In this document: positions 22,509 through 35,161 of the stretch, piece by piece | Layout of the letters: each line of letters starts with the position of its first letter | Position numbering within the stretch: position 1 is the first letter of the stretch | Origin: Kalmusia sp. IMI 367209 | Taxonomy: Eukaryota; Ascomycota; Dothideomycetes; Pleosporales; Didymosphaeriaceae | Assembly: GCA_027946365.1 (NCBI GenBank) | Contig: JAPEUQ010000009.1 | Span: forward strand, 1,364,001 to 1,428,000 | Reading direction: 5' to 3' | DNA length: 64,000 bases | Position numbers and translations under genes: made by a program | Notes under the pieces: model-generated | The model's database searches: none | What the model saw: the letters and a program-made list of their open reading frames with translations, nothing else | What the model was told of the DNA's origin: nothing

Positions 22509-24963
22509 CTAACAACCCAGCCTCCCTTCGGTACCCGGGCGCATCCTCCTTGACCCCTCCCACCCCTTCACCAGATACGCAATCGCATACAAAAATCCCG
22601 CATTCCCTGGCATGAAAGGCGGTGGTGTCCCGCCATCGCCCCCTCTAATCGCAAATCCGGCATCATCAAATTTCCAATAGTCGTATGCCGTCAGATGATA
22701 CATAGCCCTTGACGCGTTCCCTGTTCTCGCACTGTTTATCGCAAGAACAGGTCTTCCCCATCCTCGAATCTTATCATCTGTCCAAACTTCCCAGACTTTG
22801 TTTGCCGTAGCTAAGGCAATTGCAGGGTCGACAGCGGGAGTATCGGGAAGTATGCCTTGGAGCATGATGAGGCTTCGTGGGTCGCCCGTGAGTTTTGTGT
22901 CGTTCCACCAGGAACTATTCAGACCATCATAGACGGCGTAGAGACCGTCAATCTGGGGTGGTGGAGCGAGGTTCGAGGCTACCTGAGTCCACTTTGCAGG
23001 GGAACGCTGGCCGAGCTTGCGCTTCCATTCTTGAGCTATGTCAAGACCGTAGCGCCAATACGCGATTTCGTATGCGAGATTGCGAGTAGAATTAGGTGGG
23101 GTGTTTTCGGTCACACCATATGTTCTGCAGGATCAGATGCTTGTGGGCAAATTGAGTCCCGGGATGACTTACGGAGGGCCAAGGTCATATTGACCAGTGC
23201 TGGTATTAAGCCCGGCATATGATGCCATGAAATTGGCGGTCTCAGTAAGTACATGGTCCCATCGCTCTAAGGTCTTCCGCGTTGGGGACGCTTGGTATGC
23301 GAGCTGAGCAAGATACATAGGGTGCGGTTGCTGCCACAGCAGCAATGCATTGATGTCGCCAGGCGAGTTGATCCCCACAATGGGATCAGTCATTTTAGGC
23401 CACTTAGCACCTTCCCACCCCATAGATTTGGCCCGAGCGAGTGAGGATGGGAGGAATGACTCGTAAAGCTCTGGAAATATATTGTCGAAGTATTTCTTCC
23501 GACCCCAGGTTGCCCAATGTGCGTTGTGCCATATTACCATCTCCATGTGGAATTTACCTTCACATCTTAGCTTACAAGAAGTCAAGGAGTAGATCACTCC
23601 TAACTTACCGTACCAACCATTATTCATGAGCCCACTTTCTTGAGGTGACTGACCCTTCGCGGCGCTATTTACTCTAACGTGGTACTGCGAAGTAATGATG
23701 CGGCGTTGCAATTCCGTTGCATTCGAATTTGATGATGCAGTTAAATCGACAAATCCACCTTCTTTCCAGTACTGGTTCCATTCGAGCTTGTTGCGTTTTT
23801 GAATTGCTGAAGGAAGAGGTGGAATACGCTGATCGGGAGAGAATTGTGATGTGAAAGAAATAGTTGATGGAATTCCAGACGTGGAAGAGGGCTTAAGGGT
23901 GTAACGATGCGCAATGGTGGTGTTCGCATTTTCAGGCTCGTTGCGCACGAGGCTGAGAGGTGTTTGTGCAGGCCACCTCAAATTTGCAAAGTACATCGTT
24001 TCCTGCAACTGGTGTTTGATGCTTGCCGCCGTATCTTTTCGGTTGTCGGAAATAATCGAAGTCGTGTGATTCATTGGAAAATCGTAAACCCCTACGAAGA
24101 CCTGGCATCCCATTTAGCATTACAAGAATTTGGTCAGTCTTGGCGAGCTGTAGTACCTCATATTTATAGTTTGTTGTATGAATAGGTGGATATGGAAAGT
24201 CGAGCATCACCTCCAATTCCCGACTAGTTAGGAGGTCCGATTCAATCGTAAATGCCACAGCATCTTCGTCGAAGTCTCCTTGAGTAACAACTTTTACATC
24301 TTTCCCATCAATTTGGAATGTCGAAGTCAGGACACCATTCCATAGATCCAGAACCTGATTCGGCTGTGCGATCTGAGATGCCGAGATCATGTTGCCTTTG
24401 TACGTGAGACCTATACGTCCCAAATTGATACGATTAGGATTTCCGATCAGCCATTGCGTTGCTTGCTTAAGATTAGGGTCTGGCAAGTCGTAGTAGACTT
24501 CGCGACCGTACGTATCACGCGGTACGCCGTGATAGTCTGATGGCAGTTCACTACATAATTATGATTAGATCATAGTACGACGAGGTAGTCTCAAAAGGCT
24601 CTTCGCACCCATTGGCTGGCAACGTGTCGTTGTGCCAGGCCCAGCTTGACAAGGTGTTGAAGGGTAAGAACGTCTACTCCGAAGTTAAATCAACATCATG
24701 TAAGGAGCTAAATACTCACCTGCATGCCAGTATTATCGGCGTTGTAGGCGAAATTGCCATTGCCAACTTGAAGAGGCGTCGTTCCATTATCTATTATTTT
24801 GTTGCGGATGATGTTGAATTGAGACACAACGCGTTGCCTGCAAACTTTTAGCAGTTGTAGAAATAGTATGGAAGCTGTTCAAAGCCTACCTATCTATACG
24901 TGCATGTGCAAGACATGCGCCTAGCATCAGATAGCATGTTGCGATAAAGCTTTGTATTCGCAT
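22509..24963 (-). CDS. Secreted six-hairpin (alpha/alpha6) glycosidase-like protein
   Basis: About 700 residues in seven exons. Exon 1 starts at ATG 24963 and encodes a signal peptide (MRIQSFIATCYLMLGACLAHA). Introns that restore frame include those near 24890-24840, 24720-24650, 24620-24550, 24100-24040, 23610-23560 and 23170-23116. The catalytic half has FHMEMVIWHNAHWATWGR, WEGAKWPKMTDP and WQQPHPMYLAQ, the layout of (alpha/alpha)6 enzymes related to GH65/GH95 and fungal proteins called six-hairpin glycosidases. The exact CAZy family and the catalytic acid cannot be fixed by eye. It acts outside the cell or in the secretory path, probably on oligosaccharides. The Zn2Cys6 regulator gene ends 300 bases upstream on the same strand and could regulate it; that is inference from proximity only. 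Confidence 0.75.
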
Positions 24964-25262
24964 ATCTTCTGATGAACTGTACTGCGGTGGACGGAACACG
25001 TCGTGACAAGAATCAAGCGACACAATAACGCAGGCACATGCTTTACATTTGACTAGCTCCCGGTGTTGACGGAAGTTTGTTGTGAACGCTTACGAGGGAC
25101 AGCCAAAATCCGGGGTAAATGTGACCGAACACAAGTGACCCCTCCTCGCTTAGAGCCGATCAAAGTACTGTAGAGTTAGCCTCCAGCTAATGACTCGCCT
25201 GAGTCGCTATTTTTCCGCAACACCTCTTGCAGATGTAACGGTAGGAGGGCTATAGCCGGACC

Positions 25263-26762
25263 TTAGGCAAGGTCGACTTCACGGCCGCGTCTTTTCAAGA
25301 TGACTTGGATGCAGTCGAGTTTCAGGCCACCCATGATTTGTTCAGCATCTTTAGCTGCCCAAACATCTTCTACATCTCTCAAGACTCTTTTCAGGCTTGG
25401 GAATTTCCTTGACTCGTACATGGCTATGAACCGGTTGCGGACGAATTGACGTTGTGCCGGATCAGTGGCTTCGCATCCAGCGGTAAATAGCGGCCAAGTA
25501 TGGGAAGAAGTGAGCGGTGAGTCGACTGGGACTTGCTCGATATAAGTGATGCATTCTTGGACGTGTTTGAGCGTCGTAGGGTTTGGAGAACCCATATCAA
25601 GCCAGACGCGATAGAGATAAATGAAGGCAGCATGACGATATGCTTCTGCGGTAAAGCAAATGTCTTGAGATTCCGATGAACGAGCTGTCTCCGGTTTGAA
25701 CTCTAATTCGAAAAGTGCCTGTTGAATTTGTGCGCCCAGGTTGAAATTATGGCCCCGAAGGTCTGACTGCTTTGAAAGTAACCTTTCTGCCTTGGCTGTT
25801 TCATGGTACTCGCTAATCCGTGCTACAACACGAAGGACGGTCGCTATGCTCTCCATGTTGGCCGTATCTTCGATTGCCATGAACTCAGCACCATGATCGG
25901 AGAGCGGCGAAGAGCCTCTTGAAACGGATGATAGGATGTCATGATAAGCGAATAGGCTTAACAGAAATTGCGCGCTCGAAGACGCGTTGCTCATAGTCCG
26001 AGTCCTTCTTCGTGCGATCATAGCTTTGGCTCCAACTAGATGATTTGCTGCGTGTGCTTCTTCCTCGTCGCCAAACAGTCGTGCGGATACCTGCATCATC
26101 ATAACGGTGGCCAATGCAGGATCCGCATCCGCCTGGGAAGGATCTGCTATGAGTTGTTGCAATTGCTGAATAGCGTCACACTGGTGTTTGTATGCCTCAA
26201 ATCGAAGGGCAGTGTCGCCAGAAATCAGACCCAAGTGAGTCGCTGCCATGGATAGAACTGTCGATTGCAGAGCACCACGATTATAAGTCATCGATGCAAG
26301 ATGGACCTGGAAGGAGCTCGGTCCTCCGCTCTTTGGTGCAACTGAGATAAGTGAGGACAGTTGCTCAATCCAGTAATGGAGAAGTCGCTGATCTGTCAAT
26401 GAAAGGTCCGGATGGACAGATAGGTTTCCTGCAAGGTTAAACCCTAGCTCAACATACTCAAGCGAATTTGAACCTCCCAGTACTGTAGATGTTGATGCGA
26501 CACTGCCGATAGAAAGGGGACTGGTAGCAGATGCAGGGCTCTCGGTTGACGCACAATCGAGGGACTTGCTTCGCTTCGTATGGCGTTTTCGCTGAGCAGG
26601 CGCAGAAGAAGTTGCGATCTTCCATTTCAACTTGACCCCGTATCCTTTGCACTCTTTATTCAACCTCACGCACCGTCCACAACTTGGTTTCTGTTCATCG
26701 CATTTGTACCCTGCCTCCCGACAGGTCCAACATCCAGTTCGCGTCCTCGTGTGGCCGGCCAT
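25263..26762 (-). CDS. Zn2Cys6 fungal transcription factor
   Basis: A single-exon frame of 499 residues. The N-terminus has the binuclear zinc cluster with six cysteines in order (TGCWTCREAGYKCDE, then CGRCVRLNKEC), starting at residue 11. A Lys/Arg-rich linker and a Ser/Thr-rich segment follow, then the helical fungal-specific transcription factor region (from about residue 120, with LLHYWIEQL). The protein is nuclear and binds DNA, usually as a dimer at CGG-type triplets. Its neighbours are the secreted glycosidase on the same strand and, across 1.4 kb, a divergent acyl-CoA racemase. Target genes are unknown. Confidence 0.93.
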   Translation of the reverse strand: MAGHTRTRTGCWTCREAGYKCDEQKPSCGRCVRLNKECKGYGVKLKWKIATSSAPAQRKRHTKRSKSLDCASTESPASATSPLSIGSVASTSTVLGGSNSLEYVELGFNLAGNLSVHPDLSLTDQRLLHYWIEQLSSLISVAPKSGGPSSFQVHLASMTYNRGALQSTVLSMAATHLGLISGDTALRFEAYKHQCDAIQQLQQLIADPSQADADPALATVMMMQVSARLFGDEEEAHAANHLVGAKAMIARRRTRTMSNASSSAQFLLSLFAYHDILSSVSRGSSPLSDHGAEFMAIEDTANMESIATVLRVVARISEYHETAKAERLLSKQSDLRGHNFNLGAQIQQALFELEFKPETARSSESQDICFTAEAYRHAAFIYLYRVWLDMGSPNPTTLKHVQECITYIEQVPVDSPLTSSHTWPLFTAGCEATDPAQRQFVRNRFIAMYESRKFPSLKRVLRDVEDVWAAKDAEQIMGGLKLDCIQVILKRRGREVDLA

Positions 26763-28184
26763 GGTGACGTAAGCACCATTCTCATCAATTCATCGCGTTC
26801 TCAATGCTAGTTTCGATCCTCCGTCAGGGAAGATAGCTAAGAAAGATGAAGCTTCGACGTGTCAGAAGATGGGAGTGAACCGGAGAGATGTGCGAGGAAG
26901 CTTTTAGGTCCGAAAGTGGCAAGTGGACCTGACCACGCGACTTTCCGCGCGGAATCGGGCCGACACATTGGATGCAAGATCTAGAACCCATGGACAACAA
27001 CAGGTTCGTACTCGCTTTTGTAGGCAGCAAAGGAGATAGTAAATTGTCTCAGGGACACTGAATCCGTGGTATAGACTGTGGTTTCAGACAACAAGTCGTG
27101 TTCGATGCGTAATCTAATGGCCTCTCGAGACCAAAACAGACTCGGCAAGCGTTCAGTCGGTATACATCCCTCTCCAGCTTTTGCAATCATCAAGTGTAGG
27201 CGCACGTCATGCAACATGCTCTACTGCAGCCACCTCTGAAAACTCCTCCGAAGTTGTTTGCAAATTCGACCCTACGGCTTCTTGGCAACCTGTTCTCTAT
27301 AAAAGCCTTCTTATCTCCGAAGTTTGTCCTTTCCTGAGAGATCTTACCCTCTATCGCAGCCCTGCTCTTCGTTGGGTATGTGTCTTCTGAATTATACATC
27401 CGCTTGAATACCCTCTCGAAGTGATTCGTGAGAGCTGCAAAGTGTGTCAACTCGCGATGAACCTTAATCAGTATATGCTACTATCGCACGCTCAGCCCTT
27501 TAGCATTGCCATCCGTACCTCTTTTGAATTATACACACCGCGTTTCCATTGTGAATCCAAGTGGTTTTTTCCATTGACCCCGTATCATAGGCTCCCGAGA
27601 TAAATTCGACGTGTTATGGGATCCTTGTTGGACATTTTCGCGTTATTATCGGAGATCTTCGTGATTTCCGCATCTCTCCTGTACATGCGTAGATGAAATT
27701 CTTCTTGCTCGGGATCAAGCTGCGAATGGAGTTGGATTATATGCGGCTGTAGTTGGATACTAGTGTAGGCTTCTATATGCGGGCCTCTTCTAGGATTGAC
27801 TTTATCATATGGACTCATTGGCGGGGCTTTCCAACTGCTCGTATGCCGTCATTGAAAGCGCAGGTCCCACGTAATCGATTTTCATTGAATAGATTGGGTT
27901 TCTCATTTCTGTGGTCTATGAGATTTCATTAACAGAGGCCTACAAGGAGCGCCAATGTAGAATTGCACGACTGACTAAGACGAGGACGGATCATCAGCCA
28001 ATCGCTCTGTCTTCCCCAGATTCCCCACTCAAGACGCCTCGGTTCATCCGACCTGGGCCGGGGAAGTGCTTTCCCGCATCCACCATGTCGACGTCGAGTT
28101 CGTATATAGCTTCAATGCGCTTGATATCCACAATCTACGCCCTATTTCACTTCTATCCAAGCTAGTATTGGCGCAACAGCCATC
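26763..28184. other. Intergenic between divergent genes
   Basis: A 1.4-kb spacer between the Zn2Cys6 gene and the racemase gene. Short open frames on both strands lack domains. It probably holds both promoters. Confidence 0.5.
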
Positions 28185-29483
28185 ATGGCAGAACAACCAC
28201 CTCCCCTGGCCGGCATCCGGGTGCTTGAGTTCGCCGGCCTGGCACCAGGTACACCCCTCTCCAACTACAAGTGTATAAACAAATGCTCATAATGCTATGC
28301 AGGGCCCTTCGCAGGCATGCTCCTAGCCGACTATGGTGCCACCGTCCTCCGCCTCGATCGCGCAACCCAGATTCCCCATCCTACGTCCGACCAGTTGACC
28401 CGCCGCAAAACATCCATCGCCGTAAATCTCAAGTCGCCCTCCGGCATCGCCCTCATCAAAAAGATAATTCCACAAGTAGACATCGTTATCGATCCTTTCC
28501 GGCCCGGCGTGCTCGAGAAACTTGGGCTATCACCCTCAGACGTCCTTCTCAAGATAAATCCGCGCCTGATCGTAGGCCGCATGACCGGCTTCCGCCGCGA
28601 CGGCAAGTATTCTATGATGGCGGGTCACGATATTAATTACATTGCTGTGAGCGGGGTGCTGAGTCTGTTTGGTCGAAAGGGAGAGAAACCGTACCCGCCA
28701 GGGAATGTGGTGGGCGATTTCGCCGGGGGCGGGGCGATGTGTTTTCTGGGAATATTGCTAGCCTTGCTGGCGAGGGAGAGGAGTGGCATGGGACAAGTGG
28801 TTGAGGCGAATATGGTGGACGGGAGTGCGATTTTGGCGACGATGCCGAGGCTAGGTTTGAAGACGGATGTTTGGGGCAAGGAGAGGGGCACGAACTTATT
28901 AGACGGGGGCGCGCCATTTTATGGGACGTATGAGACGGCGGACGGGAAGTATATGGCTGTGTGAGTACGCTTGCGCAGTCCTTCTGGTGATCTTTACATT
29001 AACGGTGTTAGTGGAGCTATTGAGCCGCAGTTTTATGCTGCGCTGCTTAAGGGTCTTGGTCTCAAGCCTGAAGACTTACCAGGGGATCGCGACAATAGAG
29101 CAGACTGGGTTAAGCTCACGGACTTCTTCACTGGAGTCTTCAAAGGGAAGACACGAACAGAGTGGGAGGCTATCTTCGACGGCACAGACGCATGCTGCAC
29201 ACCAGTCTTCACAAACGCAGAGTTAGAAGCGCAAGGGTTTGACCAGAGACCCGCGGTCACACTGGCATCAACGCCTGGACATGCTATACAGGAAGGCGAC
29301 TCCGGGCGACCCGCCGCAGTAGGACAGGGCATTGGAATCGAAGGCAGCGGGTGGAGTGAGAAGGGCCTAGTGCCTGGTGTTGGTGGAGAAGAGACGCTCG
29401 GGCGATGGCTAGGTTGGACAAGAGGGCGGCAGTACGATGTGGAAGATGAAGGGCTCGTACTGAAAGACACAGCGAAATTGTAG
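28185..29483 (+). CDS. Alpha-methylacyl-CoA racemase (CoA-transferase family III)
   Basis: Three exons (28185-28248, 28303-28960, 29012-29483) give 397 residues. The N-terminus [27 protein letters not shown] is the family III opening. [12 protein letters not shown] and [10 protein letters not shown] hold the His and Asp that act as the two catalytic bases in characterised alpha-methylacyl-CoA racemases. The enzyme epimerises 2-methyl-branched acyl-CoA thioesters before beta-oxidation, in peroxisomes or mitochondria. No strong targeting signal is seen. It is convergent with the bL27m gene, with only 75 bases between stop codons, so the 3' ends probably overlap. Confidence 0.92.
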
Positions 29484-29558
29484 AAGCTGTAAATGCAATG
29501 GCGATCTAAAGCCAATGTTGTTTGTACAAATACTGATACACCCAAAGTATACACTTGT

Positions 29559-30419
29559 TTATCCCCTCTTCCTTGCCTTCGGCTTCGCCGACTTCTTGCC
29601 CGCGTTCCGCAGCTTCTTTCTCTCATCGTTGAGCTTCTTCCTAGCTTGTGACTTCCTCCAAGCTGTCCACCTGTCGCCTGGTACAAACTCCTTGACCTGG
29701 ACGTTCGCCCTCTCCGCCGCTCGTCCAATATCCCAATTGGCTTCACGCCATGCATATCCCTTACCCATGGTAAGATTCTTCGTTGGGTGAATTGCGGGTG
29801 TCGCGCGAATGCTCGTCTCGCTCCCAGTTCCATCGCCGACCTGTAGATCCGCAACCACGTTCTGGCTTTCTATCATATTTGTTTCTGCCTCGTTTGCCAC
29901 TGTAACGAAGCCGAGTCTTCTCCGTCTCGCGGCGTTGCGTGGGTATGGAAGGGTATCCGTCTTCTCGAGAGCAACGCCAATGTACTGGCGCTTAGGGTGC
30001 TTGAATGGATCGCGATAGTAGCGCACGTAGCCTGACTCGGTGGCGAAGATACAGTGATCGCGGCCGAATTTGCAATTCTCGCCAGGGAACCACGCTGTGC
30101 CGCGTTGGCGGAAGATGATGTTTCCTGGGATCACATATTCTCCTACACAATGATCAGTCCTGCCATCGAATCCTCTTCGTCAGGGTCATGTACCTCCAGA
30201 CTTCTTCGCGCCTAGCCGCTTTCCAGGTCCATCTTTTGCGCCGTTGGCTCGTCCTTGGGCCTGATGCGTTGCGTGTCTTACGAAGGAGAAGGTTGGAGAG
30301 GGAGCGGAGGTGCCATTGGCGAGGCGGAGGACATCGAGGACGCGCGAAGAGGGGCCCAGAGGTATGGAGGTTGGCTTTGCTGCTGCGCGGACGGGCGCAA
30401 ATATTCGCGGTAGCAGCAT
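29559..30419 (-). CDS. Mitochondrial large ribosomal subunit protein bL27m
   Basis: Two exons (30419-30194, 30142-29559) give 269 residues. After an Arg/Ser/Ala-rich, acid-poor N-terminus expected for mitochondrial import comes the bL27 signature: HATHQAQGRANG...[25 protein letters not shown], then FGRDHCIFATESGYVRYY. The basic Lys/Arg-rich C-terminal extension (from about residue 215) matches the longer fungal form, known as Mrp7 in yeast. The intron falls inside the conserved GG-EYV segment. The protein lies near the peptidyl transferase centre of the mitoribosome. Confidence 0.94.
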
Positions 30420-31117
30420 GGCTGCTCTGGTGCTAGTTGGGGTGTGATGCTGCTGAGCTCAAGAATTGTTCGGATGCATTTGCCAAGATGTGCGCTTTGG
30501 GTTTAGCGCGATTTGACCGTTCCGGCCGACTTCGAGAACACCGGACGAACCTGTGCACACATACAGTTCGTGCAGCACACCATGCAACATGCGAAGCATA
30601 CCGGGATGATGGAACCACATCGAGTCACAAGCTGCCGTGCGACGGGACAGATATGAATTCTTCCGGAACTGATGCCAAGCTGACAGACTTGCTTCGCTTG
30701 CTAATGGGTATACATTCCAAATCATGGGCGGCAATTAGCAACCCCCCGTAAACGCCCATTCCTTCCATCCTAAGCACCGAATTGAAATAAGAGATGGGAA
30801 AAGGCAGCCGGACCTCGCTCGATTGCGCCCGCTCTAAAAGTCTAAACGGCCTCATGAGTAGGAATGTGCAGCAAGGCGGAAATCTGAGTGAGCAGAGCAT
30901 GAACCTTCCTTGGACTGTAGACCCAAAATTGTTCAACAAACACCATTTTACCAATAATCCTTTGCTGAATGAGGAATGGGAGATCAGCGAGTGTTTCGGG
31001 GTACATCCAACCGTACCCAAGTTTCAGGATTGAGTCATTCTCGCTTCTGTCTCTTCTGGGAGGCATTCTGCGCTATTGCCTGGGAGGAAATATCGTCGGT
31101 AGGCTCTTAACACTTCT
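30420..31117. other. Intergenic, no gene seen
   Basis: Overlapping short frames without domains. It includes the upstream side of bL27m. Confidence 0.45.
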
Positions 31118-31411
31118 CTAAGAGCTAGACACCGTCTTTGGATTCGAAGCACCAACCGATTTTGAGAACATTGCTAGCTTGAATTGGCGATAAGCTTCGA
31201 TGGCGGCTTGCCTTTGCGCTACGTCATCATCGGCAGGGAACCGTGGTCCTGGGCTTCGGTTTGGGATAGAAGACGTCCAGGAAGCGATATTCGATGCCTG
31301 ACCTGATGATAGGTATGGATGCGAGAATAGTGGTGAGCGTGTTGCAGAAGCTGCCCGCGAGGATACGGAATCATTTGATGAGAGTCGATCCGTCGATGTG
31401 GTGGACGACAT
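31118..31411 (-). CDS. Small hypothetical protein, 97 residues
   Basis: A single open frame from ATG 31411. The N-terminal two thirds is Ser/Ala-rich and probably disordered; the C-terminal part (RQAAIEAYRQFKLAMFSKSV) reads as an amphipathic helix. No signal peptide or membrane segment. The codon pattern and isolated position make it a plausible small gene, but I recognise no family. Confidence 0.45.
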   Translation of the reverse strand: MSSTTSTDRLSSNDSVSSRAASATRSPLFSHPYLSSGQASNIASWTSSIPNRSPGPRFPADDDVAQRQAAIEAYRQFKLAMFSKSVGASNPKTVSSS

Positions 31412-33111
31412 GTTACAAGTTCAAAAGGAGATGAAAATCGGGAACATCCTCCTTGATGAATGATGAGGATGTCCTACAATTATATTTAATCTGAAGATGT
31501 ATCCACCCAGCTAACACGACGCAATCTACTGCAAGTGCACCAAAGTCGCCCCGTCGATTTCATATCTCGCATGTATCGAAAATGCGACTGACACGTCGAC
31601 CGTGATTCCTCATCGATCAGAAAGTGACATGCCGACGAATAGCCAACGGACAAGTGAGACTAGACGCAGGGTCATCACAACCACGAGGCCGGCACTGATT
31701 CATTTGACAAATCCGGGTTCATGAGAATGCCACAATATGCACCTTAATTCTGAAACGCGGCGACGGATTCGGTGACGATGTTGAGTATTTCAAATAGTAT
31801 ATCTCGGTAATCCGCGCTAAGGCATCCCGGTCAGCAGTAGCCCCGACATCCAACGCCCCATGCCCCATGTTCGTTAATCATGGGCACGAATGTCTCGTAA
31901 AACTGCTTAATTTTGCGCGCGAGAAGACTCCCGTTCCACGTATACATCCCAAGGCAAGACTACGACAACATTCCTTCCGGTCTGTATCTTCGACTACACC
32001 AAAGAGTACCATAACAACCGGGACGCTTCAGGGGTCCTGCAGGCCATGTCTCAATGGCACGCCGGCACATATTCAAATCTCAACATGATTTTCGGTGTGC
32101 AGTGGCGACCGGCAGTTCATTTTCCAGTTCTTACCCTTCGGTCGTTCCCAGCGCCGGCTTACGGCCGCTCAGAAAGGTACATTTCTAAGGAGTGTTAGCA
32201 CTGTGTAGGGCCTCTGTAATCATTTCTCCTTGCTATACATATTGTTTACTTCATTTATAGACATTATGGTTTGATAGCCAGGATTCTCTATACACACAGG
32301 GGGACATCAAGCACCTGCTAGATGGCATCGCCGAATCCCATTCACAGAGATCTATCAAACCATCAACGTCTTTACCATTTGTAATTTAATCGAACTGCAC
32401 TCTTTCGGTCAGAGGTTAAATTTACCGGCTAGCTGCTTCTTGGGCTGTCAATAGAAGGAGAGGGGGGATGGATTTGAATATACAATTGCTGGCAAAATCT
32501 GCTACAGTTCAAGTGCTCCACACCAAGGTCATGTCTTGCCACCAAAGAAAGGCTTGGACTATCAAAACAATCTAAAGCAACCCATTTAGGCAGGCCGCTA
32601 GGGCGATTCTCACATGCTATCCCCTCGCAACATTGCCACAACAGCCTTGTTCACTGAGTGCAAAATTCAAGGAGATAGATGCTATTTGAGTCATACAAGA
32701 GGTTGCGTCAAGAGTGTGATAGACACGTATTAAAACCACGATCTTCAAGCTCCTACGTACCACATACGTAACTAGGACTTTGCTCGAACCCGCCCACATC
32801 AATGGACCTTGCAGGGTATATTGCTCTAGGGGCTAGCTGAACTCTGCCCCCAACGTATCAATTACGTCATTCCTGATCTTTGTTCAACAGTTGAGAGCAT
32901 ATGTCGAACTATGTACAGAGCTTTAAATTAGAATATAACTTTCCAGGAGTTCCCCGAAAACATACCCTTCCACGGAGGAAAAGTGACATCTTCAGATTCA
33001 CCTGAGTGTTGAGAGAGGAGTACAAATGCAGACTTATTGCATCCATGCCGACGCCCTACTCATTTAAGTGAGCCCGTTGTTCCAAGCGATATGGTACCAA
33101 GACAGCGAATA

Positions 33112-33152
<41 letters not shown>

Positions 33153-35161
33153 CAAGCGAGCAAAGATCATAAGTCAGTTTAGGCGCCGCTTCGAAAGATC
33201 CTGCATCTGGGTTGTATATAAAATTAAATTTCGCTCAATACTCATTACCGGAAAGGGTACCGGAGCCTTTGGCATGGTTCGCAGTATTGCTCGCCTGGGA
33301 CCGCAAGTGAGACAAAGACGGGTGCGCGTACAAGGCTCCTTAGGGAGGTATAAGATCTTTTATATCTCTTTATAACATGCGAAAAGAAAGTGAGCTAAAT
33401 GACAGTAATGCGGTCAATCCGCTTAGCTAGTAAAGTCATCGTTGCTATTCGATTGTATCCCTAACCTTCACTACACTGTGTGAAAGAAGGCGGAAGTAGT
33501 AGTATTTCAATAGTTAGTTCTATTGTGAGATGGGCCAAGTCATTTAGACTTGCTTAAGACCACGTGTGAAGCTGCATCTAAAAGGGACGCCAATTTTGTT
33601 AGTGGCTGTATCAAGTTGCATAGTCTTTAGTCTTGATGGTGTCTAGCGCTATGGTACTCGCTAAATCTTATGAGACGTTCTACCCGCTCAGATTCTAAGT
33701 GGCTTTTACCAACCACGCAGATGAAGATTCACCAACTCAAGCTCTCATTAATCTCACATATGCGGTACATCGTAGCGCATTGTCCTAGATATAGCGTTCA
33801 AATGACTTCTTCCACTCTACCTATGGTAGCGTCTGACGAAGTGAGAGATGCGGAAATTGATGCCAGTTGCCATTGTATGTATGTATCACTAAGTGGCCAA
33901 GGCTATACGTAGTATAAAAATAGCAGACTAAAAAGAGAGCAACGGTTCCACTTCCGCTTACCATTGGATTCTTATGGATATCGTCACATTAGAGAGGGTT
34001 GTTGCTCCCAATACGATCAACAGATCGGCAGGGTCGGATGACACTTAAAACTTAAGACCTGCATCTTGCCCATTGGCTGCTTTATTTCCATTGAGGCTCT
34101 ACCTGAATTTGTGCTTCTCACGCTGATGGCTGCAGGTTTTCGCGAAAAATCTGTTTGTCGTTAAATCTTCGAGTTCACACAATATTCGTAGGCTTGTTGC
34201 CACTCCGCAATCGCATACTCTACTAACGATGACGGGGTCTTATAATAGGAAGATATGTGTACGGCTTCTTACATGTAGAAAGCGAGGTACCTGGTATATG
34301 AAATGCAAATGTATACAGTACGGATAATTCTTTTGTCGAGGGTTCAACACTACAAGCTGAAATCACAAAAACTGTCGACCCTATCTATAGCAGTGTGAAG
34401 TATGAATAACGATGGATGCGTATATCAGCAGATTTGATAAGAGACGTGTAGTATGTAGCTCATTCTGGTCGCTTTGCACAATAGTCTGTTATTGACCCTT
34501 CATGATTACCAACCAAGTGCATTTTCGCTGTACAAGCCACTGCGAGAGCTTTCTTTGTCTTTGCGAGTCTATCGGTTGTGCGTCCAAGCACTCCACAGTT
34601 TCCTCAACGGCAGACGATGGGCTATTCGTATAGGTTAACGGGTTGAAATCCTGAACATCCGTGTGGCTACCCCACAAGTCATCCACGGTCGAGAACGGCT
34701 TAGCTCACCATCCACCAATTGTCGTAGTACCAAAACTATTCTCTCCACCAATTCAATTCGCTCGGATTCAAATGGAATTCCAGGCAGCCTCTACATTGAT
34801 CTGATAACCATCACCGAATTGACTAGAAGCTTCACATGTTGAATTCTGCGTCTATGCCACTATCTCTTGAGCACTGGCTCGCAAGCTACGATTCGATAAT
34901 TAATACTGGTTCTTGTTGCATGATACCATGCTTGCCACACGTCTCGATGATCGGCATGCTACACTTCGAGTACCGTGGAGGTGGTAACCGGCTCCACCGG
35001 TACTTGAAGCTGCATCGTGTACCAATTGAGTTCGTCCAGGTCTCAACGACAAAGAAGTCCACAACACACGTATCAATGCCTAACGGCTCGCTAGTTGTGG
35101 GTCATACCACCGTCCACTTCCTTCTATTGCGACTCAGAAGATAACAACCTCACTTTCGGCA
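31412..35161. other. Gene-poor 3.7-kb region
   Basis: No frame over about 112 codons and no chain of exons. It contains a 36-base T run at 33117-33152. Small frames at 33670-33912 and 34489-35144 show no domains. It may be decayed repeat sequence, but no ends or duplications were found. Confidence 0.45.
33117..33152. repeat. Homopolymer T run, 36 bases
   Basis: Uninterrupted T. It could be the tail of a retroposed sequence on the - strand or an assembly artefact; no flanking duplication is recognised. Confidence 0.8.

Noticed and set aside
29033..29854. 273-codon - strand frame opposite the racemase and overlapping bL27m
   Set aside because: It overlaps two well-supported genes and shows only low-complexity Arg/Ser/Pro sequence.
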